Part shown: positions 8,861-17,235 of the stretch, one piece after another | Numbering within the stretch: position 1 is the first letter of the stretch | Layout of the letters: every line of letters begins with the position of its first letter | Source: an uncultured Bacteroidota bacterium | GTDB lineage: Bacteria > Bacteroidota > Bacteroidia > Flavobacteriales > Flavobacteriaceae | DNA length: 42,500 nt | Direction: 5' to 3' | NCBI GenBank assembly: GCA_902631125.1 | Contig: CACOXF010000001.1 | Location: 1 to 42,500 of the forward strand | Position numbers and translations under genes: made by a program | Notes under the pieces: model-generated | What the model saw: only the letters and a program-made list of their open reading frames with translations | Told to the model about the DNA's origin: nothing | The model's database searches: none

Positions 8861-9727
8861 ATGAAAAAGAACAGAAAACAAAGGCCAGCAGTGCGTGTCC
8901 CCACTTTAATTCGATTAGTAATTTGGCTGTCGCAACTTATTTCTAGTGCGTTGGCTACGAAAGTAGCCTTGTATTTTTTTTTTCGACCACATCGTTTCAA
9001 AACGCCCAATCGAGAGCATCAAATGCGTGATGCAGCAGAGCAAATAAAGTTTTCTGTTTCTTCTTTTGATAAAGAAATTCAAGTTTACAGATTGAAAGGC
9101 GATAAACAGAAAGTTTTATTACTACATGGTTGGAGTGGTCGAGGAACACAACTTTTTTCCTTTGCTGACGAACTGCAAAAGGAAAATTGTGAGGTCATCA
9201 CATTTGATATGCCTGCGCATGGTCAATCACCCGGAAACAAAACCAATGTACTTGAACTAACATATTGTATACAGGATCTCAATCAAAAATTTGGGCCTTT
9301 TGATGCTGCCATTGCACACTCTATGAGTGGTTTTGCATTATTAAGAGCAATTAAAGATGGTTTGCCACTGAAATCAGCAGCAATCATTGGAAGTGGAGAT
9401 TCGATAAAAGGGGTCTTTTATCGATTCTCGCAACAACTCCATTTTTCTGATAAAATAACAGAACGAATGATTACTTCTGTTGAAAATAAATTTGGCATAA
9501 AACTTGAGACATATGCGTCGAGAATTAATATAAAAGATATCGATATTCCATTGTTGATTGTCCATGATAAAGATGACAAAGAGGCACCTTATGAGTGCAG
9601 CACTACGCTTCATGATTTGGCTCGAAACTCACAACTTAAATTAACATCAGGTCTTGGGCATCATAGAATTTTGAGAGACCCTAAAACTGTTCAACATATT
9701 GTTCAATTCTTATTTCAACACCCATGA
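8861..9727 (+). CDS. Alpha/beta hydrolase
   Basis: 288 residues. The N-terminus is basic and then hydrophobic (about 13-40), possibly a membrane-associating helix. The hydrolase fold follows: HGWSGRG oxyanion motif (89-95), FDMPAHGQSPG (115-125), nucleophile elbow AHSMSG with Ser154, acid at Asp236 or Asp238/239 (VHDKDDKEAP) and His267/268 (GLGHHRIL). The substrate cannot be inferred. The elbow has Ala and Ser where GxSxG enzymes have Gly. It starts at ATG 8861, with a TTTG (8823-8826) and a near-consensus TAACTTTA (8843-8850) ahead. Its stop overlaps the msrB start as ATGA, so the two are probably translationally coupled. Confidence 0.85.
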   Translation: MKKNRKQRPAVRVPTLIRLVIWLSQLISSALATKVALYFFFRPHRFKTPNREHQMRDAAEQIKFSVSSFDKEIQVYRLKGDKQKVLLLHGWSGRGTQLFSFADELQKENCEVITFDMPAHGQSPGNKTNVLELTYCIQDLNQKFGPFDAAIAHSMSGFALLRAIKDGLPLKSAAIIGSGDSIKGVFYRFSQQLHFSDKITERMITSVENKFGIKLETYASRINIKDIDIPLLIVHDKDDKEAPYECSTTLHDLARNSQLKLTSGLGHHRILRDPKTVQHIVQFLFQHP

Positions 9728-10203
9728 GATTTATTCTGTTTATATTGTTGATTTTTAGCCACATTACATGTGCGCAAAATCCCAAAACACCCAACGCGCC
9801 AGCACAAAATTTTTCTTGTCAGAAGACTGATGCGGAATGGAAAGCACAGCTTGACGATAATGCCTACTATGTTTTGCGTGAGGCTGGTACTGAAAGACCC
9901 TATTCAGGCCTATACAACGACCACTACAAAGAGGGGGTTTACAAATGTGCAGGTTGTGAAGCTCCACTTTACATCTCAGATCATAAATATGATTCTGGGA
10001 GTGGATGGCCTGCATTCGATAGAGCGGTTGAGGGGGCTGTATCCTACAAAAAAGACAATAAACTCGGCTATACAAGAATAGAGCTGATCTGTTCTAGCTG
10101 TGGTGGTCATCTAGGGCATCTTTTTAATGATGGCCCTGGCCAAACGACAGGACAAAGACATTGTATTAATTCAGTTGCATTATCTTTTGTATCCGATGAG
10201 TAA
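9724..10203 (+). CDS. msrB: Peptide-methionine (R)-S-oxide reductase MsrB, exported
   Basis: 159 residues. The N-terminal 18 residues are a signal peptide ending in CA before QNPK, so the enzyme probably acts in the periplasm or cell envelope. The MsrB fold has zinc-binding pairs Cys75/Cys78 (YKCAGC) and Cys123/Cys126 (ICSSCGGHLGHLF), plus catalytic Cys147 in RHCINSVAL. It reduces methionine-R-sulfoxide in oxidised proteins. Position 93 is Ser in GSGWPAF, where the neighbouring MsrB has Cys, so the recycling route may differ. Its ATG overlaps the hydrolase stop (ATGA), and its own end overlaps the next msrB start by 8 bp. Confidence 0.93.
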   Translation: MRFILFILLIFSHITCAQNPKTPNAPAQNFSCQKTDAEWKAQLDDNAYYVLREAGTERPYSGLYNDHYKEGVYKCAGCEAPLYISDHKYDSGSGWPAFDRAVEGAVSYKKDNKLGYTRIELICSSCGGHLGHLFNDGPGQTTGQRHCINSVALSFVSDE

Positions 10204-10588
10204 GCATCCCTTTAAAAAAACTGAAGATCATTGGAGAAAAATTCTCGATGACGAGTCATATCGAATTATGAGAGAAAAGGGAACAGAGTATCCACACACA
10301 GGAGAATATAACCTTCATTTTAGAAAGGGCACCTATATTTGTAAAGCCTGTAAAGAGCCCCTTTTTGTAAGTGAATATAAGTTTGAAAGCAACTGTGGTT
10401 GGCCGAGTTTCTCCGATTCGATTGATGGTAAAATTCGCTACGAACCCGATCACAGTCATAGCATGAATCGAATTGAAATTTTATGTGAAAACTGTGGTGG
10501 TCACCTGGGGCATATTTTTCCTGATGGCCCTACCCCGTCCCAACGAAGGTATTGTGTAAACTCAGCAAGCCTAAATTTTAAATCATAG
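10196..10588 (+). CDS. msrB: Peptide-methionine (R)-S-oxide reductase MsrB, cytoplasmic
   Basis: 130 residues from ATG at 10196 (MSKHPFKKTEDHW). The frame is open back to 10127, but that part lies inside the preceding msrB and adds nothing family-like. It has no signal peptide. Zinc pairs are Cys49/Cys52 and Cys97/Cys100 (CENCGGHLGHIFPDGP). Cys67 in NCGWPSF is a likely recycling Cys, and the catalytic Cys is Cys120 in RRYCVNSASLNF. This is the usual full-motif MsrB, acting on cytosolic proteins. Start and upstream stop overlap (ATGAGTAA), so the two reductases are probably made together, one for each compartment. The pair may be an old tandem duplication, though the sequences have diverged considerably. 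Confidence 0.93.
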   Translation: MSKHPFKKTEDHWRKILDDESYRIMREKGTEYPHTGEYNLHFRKGTYICKACKEPLFVSEYKFESNCGWPSFSDSIDGKIRYEPDHSHSMNRIEILCENCGGHLGHIFPDGPTPSQRRYCVNSASLNFKS

Positions 10589-10651
10589 TTATTTTATTTT
10601 CCCTATTAAATTCGTGATTCGTTTCGTATTTTCGCAATAAAAATATTTGAC

Positions 10652-12043
10652 ATGAACAAGTTTGATATTATTGTTTTAGGAAGTGGACCTGGAGGATATG
10701 TTACTGCAATTCGAGCATCACAATTGGGGCTTAAAACTGCCATAATCGAAAAAGAAAGCTTGGGTGGTGTATGCTTGAACTGGGGATGTATTCCGACAAA
10801 AGCACTTTTGAAATCTGCTCAGGTGTTCAACTACCTCAAACACGCCGATGACTATGGCTTGACAATCGAAAATTATGATAAGGATTTCGATGCAGTCGTC
10901 AATCGAAGTCGAAATGTTGCTGGCACTATGAGCAAAGGCGTTCAGTTTTTGATGAAGAAAAATAAAATTGTAGTTATCATGGGTCATGGCACGCTGAAAG
11001 CTGGCAAAAAAGTAGCTGTCACTAGCGAAGATGGAAGCGAAACAGAATATGAGGCAAATCATGTCATTATTGCAACTGGTGCACGATCTCGAGAACTACC
11101 CAGTCTTCCTCAAGACGGCAAGAAAATCATCGGCTATCGCGAAGCAATGACACTTTTAAAACAACCAAAGAAACTGATTGTTGTTGGCTCTGGCGCTATC
11201 GGTGTTGAGTTTGCCTATTTCTACAATGCCATGGGAACTGAGGTAACCCTCGTTGAGTATATGCCTAAAATTATCCCTGTTGAAGATAATGATATTTCAA
11301 AACAAATGGAAAGAAGTTTCACAGAAAGCGGAATTAAGGTTATGACCAGCGCAGAAGTCACCAAAGTAAATACAAGTGGTAAAGGTGTTAAGGCTACCAT
11401 CAAAACAATAGATGGTGAAGAAGAAATTTCTGCTGACATCGTTTTGTCAGCAGTTGGAATCAAAACAAACATCGAAAACATAGGTCTAGAAGAACTCGGC
11501 ATTGCCACAGATAGAGAAAAAATTTTAGTGGATGATTTTTATCAAACAAATGTCCAGGGATACTATGCTATTGGAGATGTAACTTCTGGACAAGCACTGG
11601 CGCATGTTGCATCTGCTGAAGGAATATTGTGTATTGAAAAAATTGCTGGTCATCATGTAGAGCCCATTGATTATAATAATATCCCAGGCTGCACCTACAG
11701 CTTTCCTGAGATTGCTTCTGTTGGTTATACTGAAGACGAAGCAAAAGAAAAAGGATATGAAATTAAAGTTGGTAAATTTCCGTTCACAGCTTCAGGTAAA
11801 GCCCAGGCTGGAGGTCATACCGATGGTTTTGTGAAAGTTATTTTTGATGCCAAATATGGCGAATGGCTTGGTTGTCATATGATTGGTGCTGGCGTCACTG
11901 ACATGATTGCAGAAGCAGTTGTTGGACGAAAGCTCGAAACAACTGGTCATGAAATTTTAAAAGCAGTACACGCTCACCCAACGATGAGTGAGGCGGTAAT
12001 GGAAGCAGTTGCTGCTGCCTATGACGAGGTGATACATATTTAA
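10652..12043 (+). CDS. lpdA: Dihydrolipoyl dehydrogenase
   Basis: 463 residues. It has an N-terminal FAD-binding GSGPGG motif (11-15), a redox disulfide Cys41/Cys46 in GGVCLNWGCIPTKAL, an NAD-binding GSGAIGVEF motif, an FAD-contacting YYAIGDV motif, and a C-terminal His-Glu catalytic dyad region HAHPTMSEAVMEA. It reoxidises dihydrolipoamide of the E2 subunits in 2-oxoacid dehydrogenases and the glycine cleavage system, in the cytoplasm. It lies 63 bp after msrB. A near-consensus -7 box, TATTTTCG (10627-10634), may give it its own promoter. No E1/E2 genes are adjacent, which suggests one shared Lpd for several complexes. Confidence 0.96.
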   Translation: MNKFDIIVLGSGPGGYVTAIRASQLGLKTAIIEKESLGGVCLNWGCIPTKALLKSAQVFNYLKHADDYGLTIENYDKDFDAVVNRSRNVAGTMSKGVQFLMKKNKIVVIMGHGTLKAGKKVAVTSEDGSETEYEANHVIIATGARSRELPSLPQDGKKIIGYREAMTLLKQPKKLIVVGSGAIGVEFAYFYNAMGTEVTLVEYMPKIIPVEDNDISKQMERSFTESGIKVMTSAEVTKVNTSGKGVKATIKTIDGEEEISADIVLSAVGIKTNIENIGLEELGIATDREKILVDDFYQTNVQGYYAIGDVTSGQALAHVASAEGILCIEKIAGHHVEPIDYNNIPGCTYSFPEIASVGYTEDEAKEKGYEIKVGKFPFTASGKAQAGGHTDGFVKVIFDAKYGEWLGCHMIGAGVTDMIAEAVVGRKLETTGHEILKAVHAHPTMSEAVMEAVAAAYDEVIHI

Positions 12044-12132
12044 CACACCTCACGGATTTTACTATTACAAAAGACAAGTAGCTTATTGGCGGCTTTTGCT
12101 TGTTTGGTATAATCCTAAATCATTTAAACAAC

Positions 12133-12984
12133 TTGAGCAAAAACATCATTATTACAGGAGTTTCGACAGGAATTGGCAGGGCAACACTTGATTTATTGCA
12201 CCAAAAAGGATATAGCATATATGGGAGTGTAAGAAAAAAAGAGGATGCAGATGAGTTGTCTTCAATCTATACAACCCGATTTACACCGCTTCAGTTTGAT
12301 GTACAAAATCATGATGAAGTTGTTAAAGCATCAAGAATTGTTTTTGAGAATTGTGATCGTATATCAGCACTGGTTAACAACGCTGGTATTGCAGTACCAG
12401 GCCCTCTAGAACTCTTGACAGAAGAAGAATTTGAAATGCAACTCGACGTTAATGTCATGTCTGTTCGTCGAATAACAAACCTCTTTCTACCATTATTGAA
12501 AACCACCTCAAAAAAACAAGCAGGTCGCATCATCAATATTAGCTCAGTTTCAGGACTATTTAATTCGCCATTCAATGGCGCTTACTGTATTTCAAAGCAT
12601 GCATTAGAAAGTATAAATGACATTTATCGAAGAGAATTAAGCCAGTATGGCATCCAAGTCATTGCCATTGAACCTGGCCCAATCAAAACAGAAATTTGGA
12701 AAAAGAATCTCAATAAAATGGATAGGTTTAAAGATTCAGATTATTATGTCGTACTCAAAAAAGCTGATCGAATGATCGAAAATGCCGAGCGCAATGCCCT
12801 ACCCGTTGAGAAAATATCTACTTTAATCCTCAAGTGCATATCAATCCCAAGACCAAAAACGCGGTATATTGTACATAAAAATAGATTTTTTTTCCGACTG
12901 ATGGCTTATTATTTTCCAGATAAACTCACTGATTGGTTCGTGAGAAAAACACTTACCAGTTCAAATCGTCACCGACCGATTTAA
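12133..12984 (+). CDS. SDR-family oxidoreductase
   Basis: 283 residues from a TTG at 12133 (SKNIIITGVSTGIG follows the start). An in-frame TTG at 12100 would add 11 residues; no ATG is available before the Rossmann motif. Classical short-chain dehydrogenase features are TGVSTGIG, NNAGIAVPGP, the catalytic Ser in ISSVSG, and Tyr/Lys in YCISK, then EPGPIKTEIW. It is NAD(P)-dependent; the substrate is unknown. The longish C-terminal part (KTRYIVHKNRFFFRLMAYYFP) resembles membrane-associated SDRs acting on lipids or retinoid-like substrates (inference). It is convergent with aroQ, and the two stop codons share one TTAA at 12981-12984. Confidence 0.85.
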   Translation: MSKNIIITGVSTGIGRATLDLLHQKGYSIYGSVRKKEDADELSSIYTTRFTPLQFDVQNHDEVVKASRIVFENCDRISALVNNAGIAVPGPLELLTEEEFEMQLDVNVMSVRRITNLFLPLLKTTSKKQAGRIINISSVSGLFNSPFNGAYCISKHALESINDIYRRELSQYGIQVIAIEPGPIKTEIWKKNLNKMDRFKDSDYYVVLKKADRMIENAERNALPVEKISTLILKCISIPRPKTRYIVHKNRFFFRLMAYYFPDKLTDWFVRKTLTSSNRHRPI

Positions 12985-13406
12985 AGCTTTGGCAAAAAAC
13001 TCTCAATCGCCAAACGATAAGCATCTAGTCCGAACCCAAGGATCAACCCTTTTGCGTTGGGAGTAATAAATGAAGTGTGTCGAAAATCTTCACGAGAGAA
13101 AGTATTGGAAATATGTACCTCTATCACTGGAGCTGCAATCGCTTTAATTGCATCCCCTATGCCAACAGAAGTATGTGTATAGGCAGCAGCGTTTAAAATT
13201 ATGCCATCAACATCAAAACCCACACGTTGGATCTCATTGATGAGTTCTCCCTCAACATTAGACTGATAATGAGTCAAACAAAAATCTATAAAATGGGATT
13301 GAAGTTGAAGAAAATATGCGTCAAAATCTTTATTACCATACAACTCAGGTTCACGCTTTCCTAACAGGTTCAGGTTAGGACCGTTTATAATTGCTATCTT
13401 AGTCAT
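12981..13406 (-). CDS. aroQ: 3-dehydroquinate dehydratase, type II
   Basis: 141 residues, the standard size. The motifs are IINGPNLNLLGKREPELYG (active-site Arg and Tyr), GIILNAAAYTHTSVGI, the EVHISN block and FRHTSFITPNAKGLILGFG. It forms 3-dehydroshikimate in the shikimate pathway as a cytoplasmic dodecamer (family knowledge). ATG at 13406. It is divergent from xerD, with 51 bp between starts, and shares its stop region with the SDR gene. Confidence 0.96.
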   Translation of the reverse strand: MTKIAIINGPNLNLLGKREPELYGNKDFDAYFLQLQSHFIDFCLTHYQSNVEGELINEIQRVGFDVDGIILNAAAYTHTSVGIGDAIKAIAAPVIEVHISNTFSREDFRHTSFITPNAKGLILGFGLDAYRLAIESFLPKL

Positions 13407-13457
13407 TGTTTTACAAAATATACGTAAAGGCGCTGTAAATATAATGTATCTTCGAAT

Positions 13458-14345
13458 ATGAACTGGAGTGAAAGTATCAAAGCTTTTAAATCATATCTAC
13501 TTCTAGAAAGGGGGCTTTCGGAAAATACACTGGAAAATTATGTTTTTGATGTTCAAAAACTGACCGCATACTTAGAAAAACACAATATCAAATTTGGCCC
13601 AACCAAAGTCGATTCAGATCAATTGCTTCAGTTTATTTATGAAACTGCCAAAGATGTAAAGCCCTCATCTCAATCCCGTTTACTTTCTGGTCTTAGATCG
13701 TTCTTTGACTTTCTAATCACAGAGGGCTTGCGCAACAATAATCCTGTCACTTTGGTAGAACCTCCAAAAATCGGAACCACCCTGCCAATTACTTTATCTG
13801 TTTCAGAAGTCGAAGAGCTTATCAAAAGTTTTTCTGGAGAGAAACCTATGTCGATACGAAATCGTTGTATACTTGAAATGCTTTACTCATGTGGATTACG
13901 TGTGAGTGAACTTGTCAACCTGCGCTGTTCAGATTTATTTTTTGAAGAAAGTTTAATTAAGGTAATCGGTAAAGGGGATAAAGAACGCTTTGTTCCCATT
14001 GGTCGAATTGCACAAAAAACTGTTAAACAGTTTCTGTCTGTTCGAGTGGAAGGAAAAAAAGGGCATGGTGATGTTTTATTCCTAAATAACAGAAGAACAA
14101 AACTCACGCGCAATATGATATTTGTAATAGTAAAAAAGGCTGCAGCGCTTGCAGGCATTCAGAAAAAAATAGGCCCACACAGTTTGCGTCACTCATTTGC
14201 CACACACCTTGTTGAAAATGGAGCTGACATCAGCTCTGTTCAACAAATGCTAGGTCATGGTAGTATCACGACTACTGAACGATATTTACATATGAGTAAT
14301 AAGCATTTACAACAAACAATTAACCAGTTTCATCCTCGGTCTTAA
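13458..14345 (+). CDS. xerD: Tyrosine recombinase XerD-type
   Basis: 295 residues. The N-terminal SAM-like core-binding domain spans about 1-90, with the catalytic domain after it. The full tyrosine-recombinase set is present: Arg148 (CGLRVSEL), Lys172 (GKGDKE), His241 and Arg244 (HSLRHSFATH), His267 (LGHGSITTTERYLH) and nucleophile Tyr276. Length and motifs fit XerC/D acting at dif to resolve chromosome dimers rather than a mobile-element integrase; no att repeats or element genes surround it. ATG at 13458, with TATCTTCG (one mismatch to TANNTTTG) at 13446-13453. It is convergent with the response regulator, again sharing TTAA for both stops (14342-14345). Confidence 0.93.
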   Translation: MNWSESIKAFKSYLLLERGLSENTLENYVFDVQKLTAYLEKHNIKFGPTKVDSDQLLQFIYETAKDVKPSSQSRLLSGLRSFFDFLITEGLRNNNPVTLVEPPKIGTTLPITLSVSEVEELIKSFSGEKPMSIRNRCILEMLYSCGLRVSELVNLRCSDLFFEESLIKVIGKGDKERFVPIGRIAQKTVKQFLSVRVEGKKGHGDVLFLNNRRTKLTRNMIFVIVKKAAALAGIQKKIGPHSLRHSFATHLVENGADISSVQQMLGHGSITTTERYLHMSNKHLQQTINQFHPRS

Positions 14346-15043
14346 GAAGTAAGCAAACGAAAACCCTCACCATGAATGTTTGCAATCTCGATGTTGGAGT
14401 CACTTCGTAGATACTTTCGCAACTTTGCAATATACACGTCCATACTTCTGGATGTAAAATAATTATCGTCGTTCCAAATTTCGATTAATGCTTTGTTTCT
14501 TGAAAGTAAATCATCTTGAGTTTCAACAAGCATTAACAACAGTTGATTTTCTTTTGGTGAAAGGCTTCTTGCTTCATCATTTTTATAGGTTAAAGTTCGC
14601 AAGCGAGGATTAAATATAAAATCCCCAATGACAAGCCGAGATTTTAGCTTTGATTTTTTTTTATTTTGTTCATTGCGCTGAATCAACACATCTAACTTTT
14701 TCATCAGAATATCAGAGTCAAAGGGCTTTGTCAAATAGTCATCTGCTCCAATTTTATAACCTTTTAATACATCGTCTTTCATCGATTTAGCAGTCAGGAA
14801 AACGATGGGTATTAACTTGTTTTTTGAGCGAATCTCTTTGGCAAGTGTAAAACCATCTTTGTAGGGCATCATAACATCAAAAACACAAATATCAAACTCA
14901 CTTTTTTTAAACTTTTCATAGCCCTCCAAACCATTTCGAGCGAGTACAACTTTATATCCATTTAGCTGCAAATAATCTCTCAATACTGTGCCAAAATTTA
15001 AATCGTCTTCAACTAACAACACGTGTTTATTTCTTGAATTCAT
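14342..15043 (-). CDS. Two-component response regulator, OmpR/PhoB family
   Basis: 233 residues. The receiver domain (about 6-120) has acidic pocket Glu12/Asp13/Asp14, phospho-acceptor Asp56 (FDVMMP), Thr in FLTAKS and Lys in LTKPFD. The C-terminal winged helix (about 140-230) has NQLLLML and the recognition region VYIAKLRKYL...IHGEGFRL. It resembles RprY of Bacteroidetes, but that name is not certain. It lies 11 bp downstream of the histidine kinase gene, its probable partner, and ends the long minus-strand block. Confidence 0.94.
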   Translation of the reverse strand: MNSRNKHVLLVEDDLNFGTVLRDYLQLNGYKVVLARNGLEGYEKFKKSEFDICVFDVMMPYKDGFTLAKEIRSKNKLIPIVFLTAKSMKDDVLKGYKIGADDYLTKPFDSDILMKKLDVLIQRNEQNKKKSKLKSRLVIGDFIFNPRLRTLTYKNDEARSLSPKENQLLLMLVETQDDLLSRNKALIEIWNDDNYFTSRSMDVYIAKLRKYLRSDSNIEIANIHGEGFRLLTS

Positions 15044-15054
15044 TTTAGACTATT

Positions 15055-16629
15055 TTAAAAGGGTAAAAACACAGTGAATATGCTTCCTTGATTAGGTGTG
15101 CTTGAAACAGAAATCGTGCCAGAGTGCATTTTTATTATTTGTTTTACATAAGCCAGCCCTAATCCATGACCTTTTACATTGTGGATATTTCCAGAGGATT
15201 CACGATAAAACTTGTCAAATATCCGTTTACGGACTGCAGTTGTCATTCCGATTCCTTTGTCTTTAATTTTGACAGTAAATCCTTTTTCATCAACGTAAGT
15301 TTTCATCTCAACAACGAGCTCTTTGTTTGAATACTTGATAGCGTTGTCCAGCAGATTTACCCAAACATTTGTCATGTGGATTGATGAAATGAACAATTGC
15401 ACAGGGTCTTTTGAAAACTGCTGTATCAACTGTCCACCACGATTTTGAATGATGAGACGAACATGATCAAGAGCATTTTGGATAGTCAGATGAGGATCGA
15501 TGTTTTGTTTTTCCAAATCCAATTCTCGCTTTTCAAGCTGAGAAATCTGCAATACATTTTCGACGTGGGTATGCAAACGTTTGTTTTCGTCTCTAATCAT
15601 TTTAAGATACCCGATAAACTTTTTAGAATCTTTTAACATCTCTTTATTATTCAATGCATCAAGTGCCAAATGAATAGTTGCAATGGGTGTCTTAAACTCA
15701 TGGGTCATATTATTGATAAAATCTGACTTGATTTCTGAAATCTTTTTTTGTTTTAAAATCTGAAATAAAGATGCTGCAAAAACACCCAAAATAATCAGCG
15801 TAAACAACAAAGATAGTAATAGCGTGTTGTAAACAGACTCCTCAATAAAACGGTCTAAATTTGGAAATGCAATCCTAAGCTCATAGCGATTTGATTCATC
15901 ATCGCGGATAAATAATGGGGTTTTAAATTGCCTTTCATTGAGCGTTAATAAATAGTTTTCAGATCCAACACCAGTCGCTTGATTTCCTTCAAAAACACGA
16001 AATTCAAATGGAATTCTGATTTCTCTTAGGAGAAATTCCTGACGCAACAACAATTCGAGTTCTAAGTTATTGACTCTCATTTGAATTGGCTTTGTATCAG
16101 CAAAATCCATAAAAATCATTTCATAACGTGCTTTGTCCATTGATGACATTCTCTCAATGCGTTGCAATCGCTCGGTTGAGCTCATATTGTCTTTTTCTCG
16201 CTCAAAACTTTCATCAATTATGGTAAGTGATTTAATTCTACGATAATCTAAAATAGGTGCAGAATCATTGCTCAACGAGTCAAAGGTTTGTAAAGAGATG
16301 TTGTAATCATCTTCAATGATTCCTTGTTGATAAAAGTAGGAAACGTCAGCGTCTGGACTACGATCGATATACTCAAAAACCTCTGTCAATTCAGAGTATC
16401 TCGGCATTCCTATACTATCAATCATTTTTTGGTAAGCAGACAAATAATCAAGTAGTTCTCGCTCCTTTATTTGAGAAGAAACCTGTGAAATAGCAGCACT
16501 AACACTCAATACAAACTGACGCTCAAAATTACTCTCATTTTTATTGATCCATGATCGTTGGATGAGAATAATTCCTATAAGGGAGAGTGTCATCAAGAAA
16601 ATCAATAATGGAAAAAACCCACGATTCAT
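15055..16629 (-). CDS. Sensor histidine kinase
   Basis: 524 residues from ATG at 16629 (MNRGFFPLLIFLM). A TTG two codons upstream is possible but less likely. TM1 is about 6-25, followed by a large periplasmic sensor domain of about 240 residues with no recognised family. TM2 is about 268-288. The HisKA phospho-acceptor His310 sits in MTHEFKTPIATIHLAL, and the HATPase domain carries an N-box (NLLDNAIKYS), G1 (DKGIGM) and G2 (GHGLGLAYVKQI). It phosphorylates the adjacent response regulator, like RprX/RprY. It follows coaE by 12 bp, in a run with fabI and ybbR, so an envelope-related signal is a reasonable guess but unproved. Confidence 0.93.
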   Translation of the reverse strand: MNRGFFPLLIFLMTLSLIGIILIQRSWINKNESNFERQFVLSVSAAISQVSSQIKERELLDYLSAYQKMIDSIGMPRYSELTEVFEYIDRSPDADVSYFYQQGIIEDDYNISLQTFDSLSNDSAPILDYRRIKSLTIIDESFEREKDNMSSTERLQRIERMSSMDKARYEMIFMDFADTKPIQMRVNNLELELLLRQEFLLREIRIPFEFRVFEGNQATGVGSENYLLTLNERQFKTPLFIRDDESNRYELRIAFPNLDRFIEESVYNTLLLSLLFTLIILGVFAASLFQILKQKKISEIKSDFINNMTHEFKTPIATIHLALDALNNKEMLKDSKKFIGYLKMIRDENKRLHTHVENVLQISQLEKRELDLEKQNIDPHLTIQNALDHVRLIIQNRGGQLIQQFSKDPVQLFISSIHMTNVWVNLLDNAIKYSNKELVVEMKTYVDEKGFTVKIKDKGIGMTTAVRKRIFDKFYRESSGNIHNVKGHGLGLAYVKQIIKMHSGTISVSSTPNQGSIFTVFLPF

Positions 16630-16641
16630 GTTCAAAAATAA

Positions 16642-17235
16642 TTAATCTTTCTGCAATTGTTTACGAATAGATGATATAGCAGAATTGAATTGTTGCTTTG
16701 CTTCTTCAAGTGCTATGTTTTCAATTAAATAGTCAGCATATTTGATTTTTTCTTCCTCTTGCCACTGAAAACGTGTGCGTGCCTGTACTTCATTCAAGGT
16801 CAAGCCATCACGTTTTTGGATACGTTCAAGTCGAATTTTTTCTGGGCATTGAACCAAAATCACAACGTCAAAATTCCCTTGATTCCCATGTTCAATTAGT
16901 ATGGCTGATTCGTAAGCGACGATATCCTTTGTTTGTTGAGACAACCAATTCAAATAGTTTTTTTGAACAACAGGATGGACCAAATTGTTTAAATCGTTTA
17001 GAGCAATTGCATCATCAAAGACTATGCTTGCAATCCATTTCCGATTCAGCATGCCATCGTGGTAGGATTCTTTACCAAAACGTTCTTTTATTGACTCCAT
17101 CAACGATTGATTTTGATTCATCAACTGTTTGGCATGAACATCGGAATAATAAACAGGTACCCCTTCACTCTCCATCATCTTACAAATTAAGGTTTTACCA
17201 CATCCCATATTTCCTGTAACTGCGATCTGTACCAT
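16642..17235 (-). CDS. coaE: Dephospho-CoA kinase
   Basis: 197 residues from ATG at 17235 (MVQIAVTGNMGCGKT). P-loop GNMGCGKT (8-15), the YYSDVHAK region that binds dephospho-CoA, VVILVQCPEKIRLERIQKRDGLT (the lid region) and ADYLIEN near the end all fit CoaE. It catalyses the final step of CoA synthesis. Its ATG shares one base with the TGA of the YbbR-like gene (TGATG), so the two are coupled. coaBC, an earlier step of the same pathway, lies about 4 kb upstream in the same block. Confidence 0.94.
   Translation of the reverse strand: MVQIAVTGNMGCGKTLICKMMESEGVPVYYSDVHAKQLMNQNQSLMESIKERFGKESYHDGMLNRKWIASIVFDDAIALNDLNNLVHPVVQKNYLNWLSQQTKDIVAYESAILIEHGNQGNFDVVILVQCPEKIRLERIQKRDGLTLNEVQARTRFQWQEEEKIKYADYLIENIALEEAKQQFNSAISSIRKQLQKD

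Noticed and set aside
8786-8881. Extended N-terminus for the MFS transporter
   Set aside because: Would overlap the divergent hydrolase start and adds a non-family sequence; ATG at 8785 puts the conserved YDWANS motif near the N-terminus as in relatives.
12105-12112. TATAAT-like hexamer upstream of the SDR gene as a promoter
   Set aside because: Enterobacterial -10 sequences are not the Bacteroidetes consensus, and no TTTG/TANNTTTG pair is present there.
13458-14345. Tyrosine recombinase as sign of a mobile element or integron
   Set aside because: Length and motifs fit housekeeping XerD; neighbours are aroQ and a response regulator, and no att repeats, tRNA or cargo genes are present.
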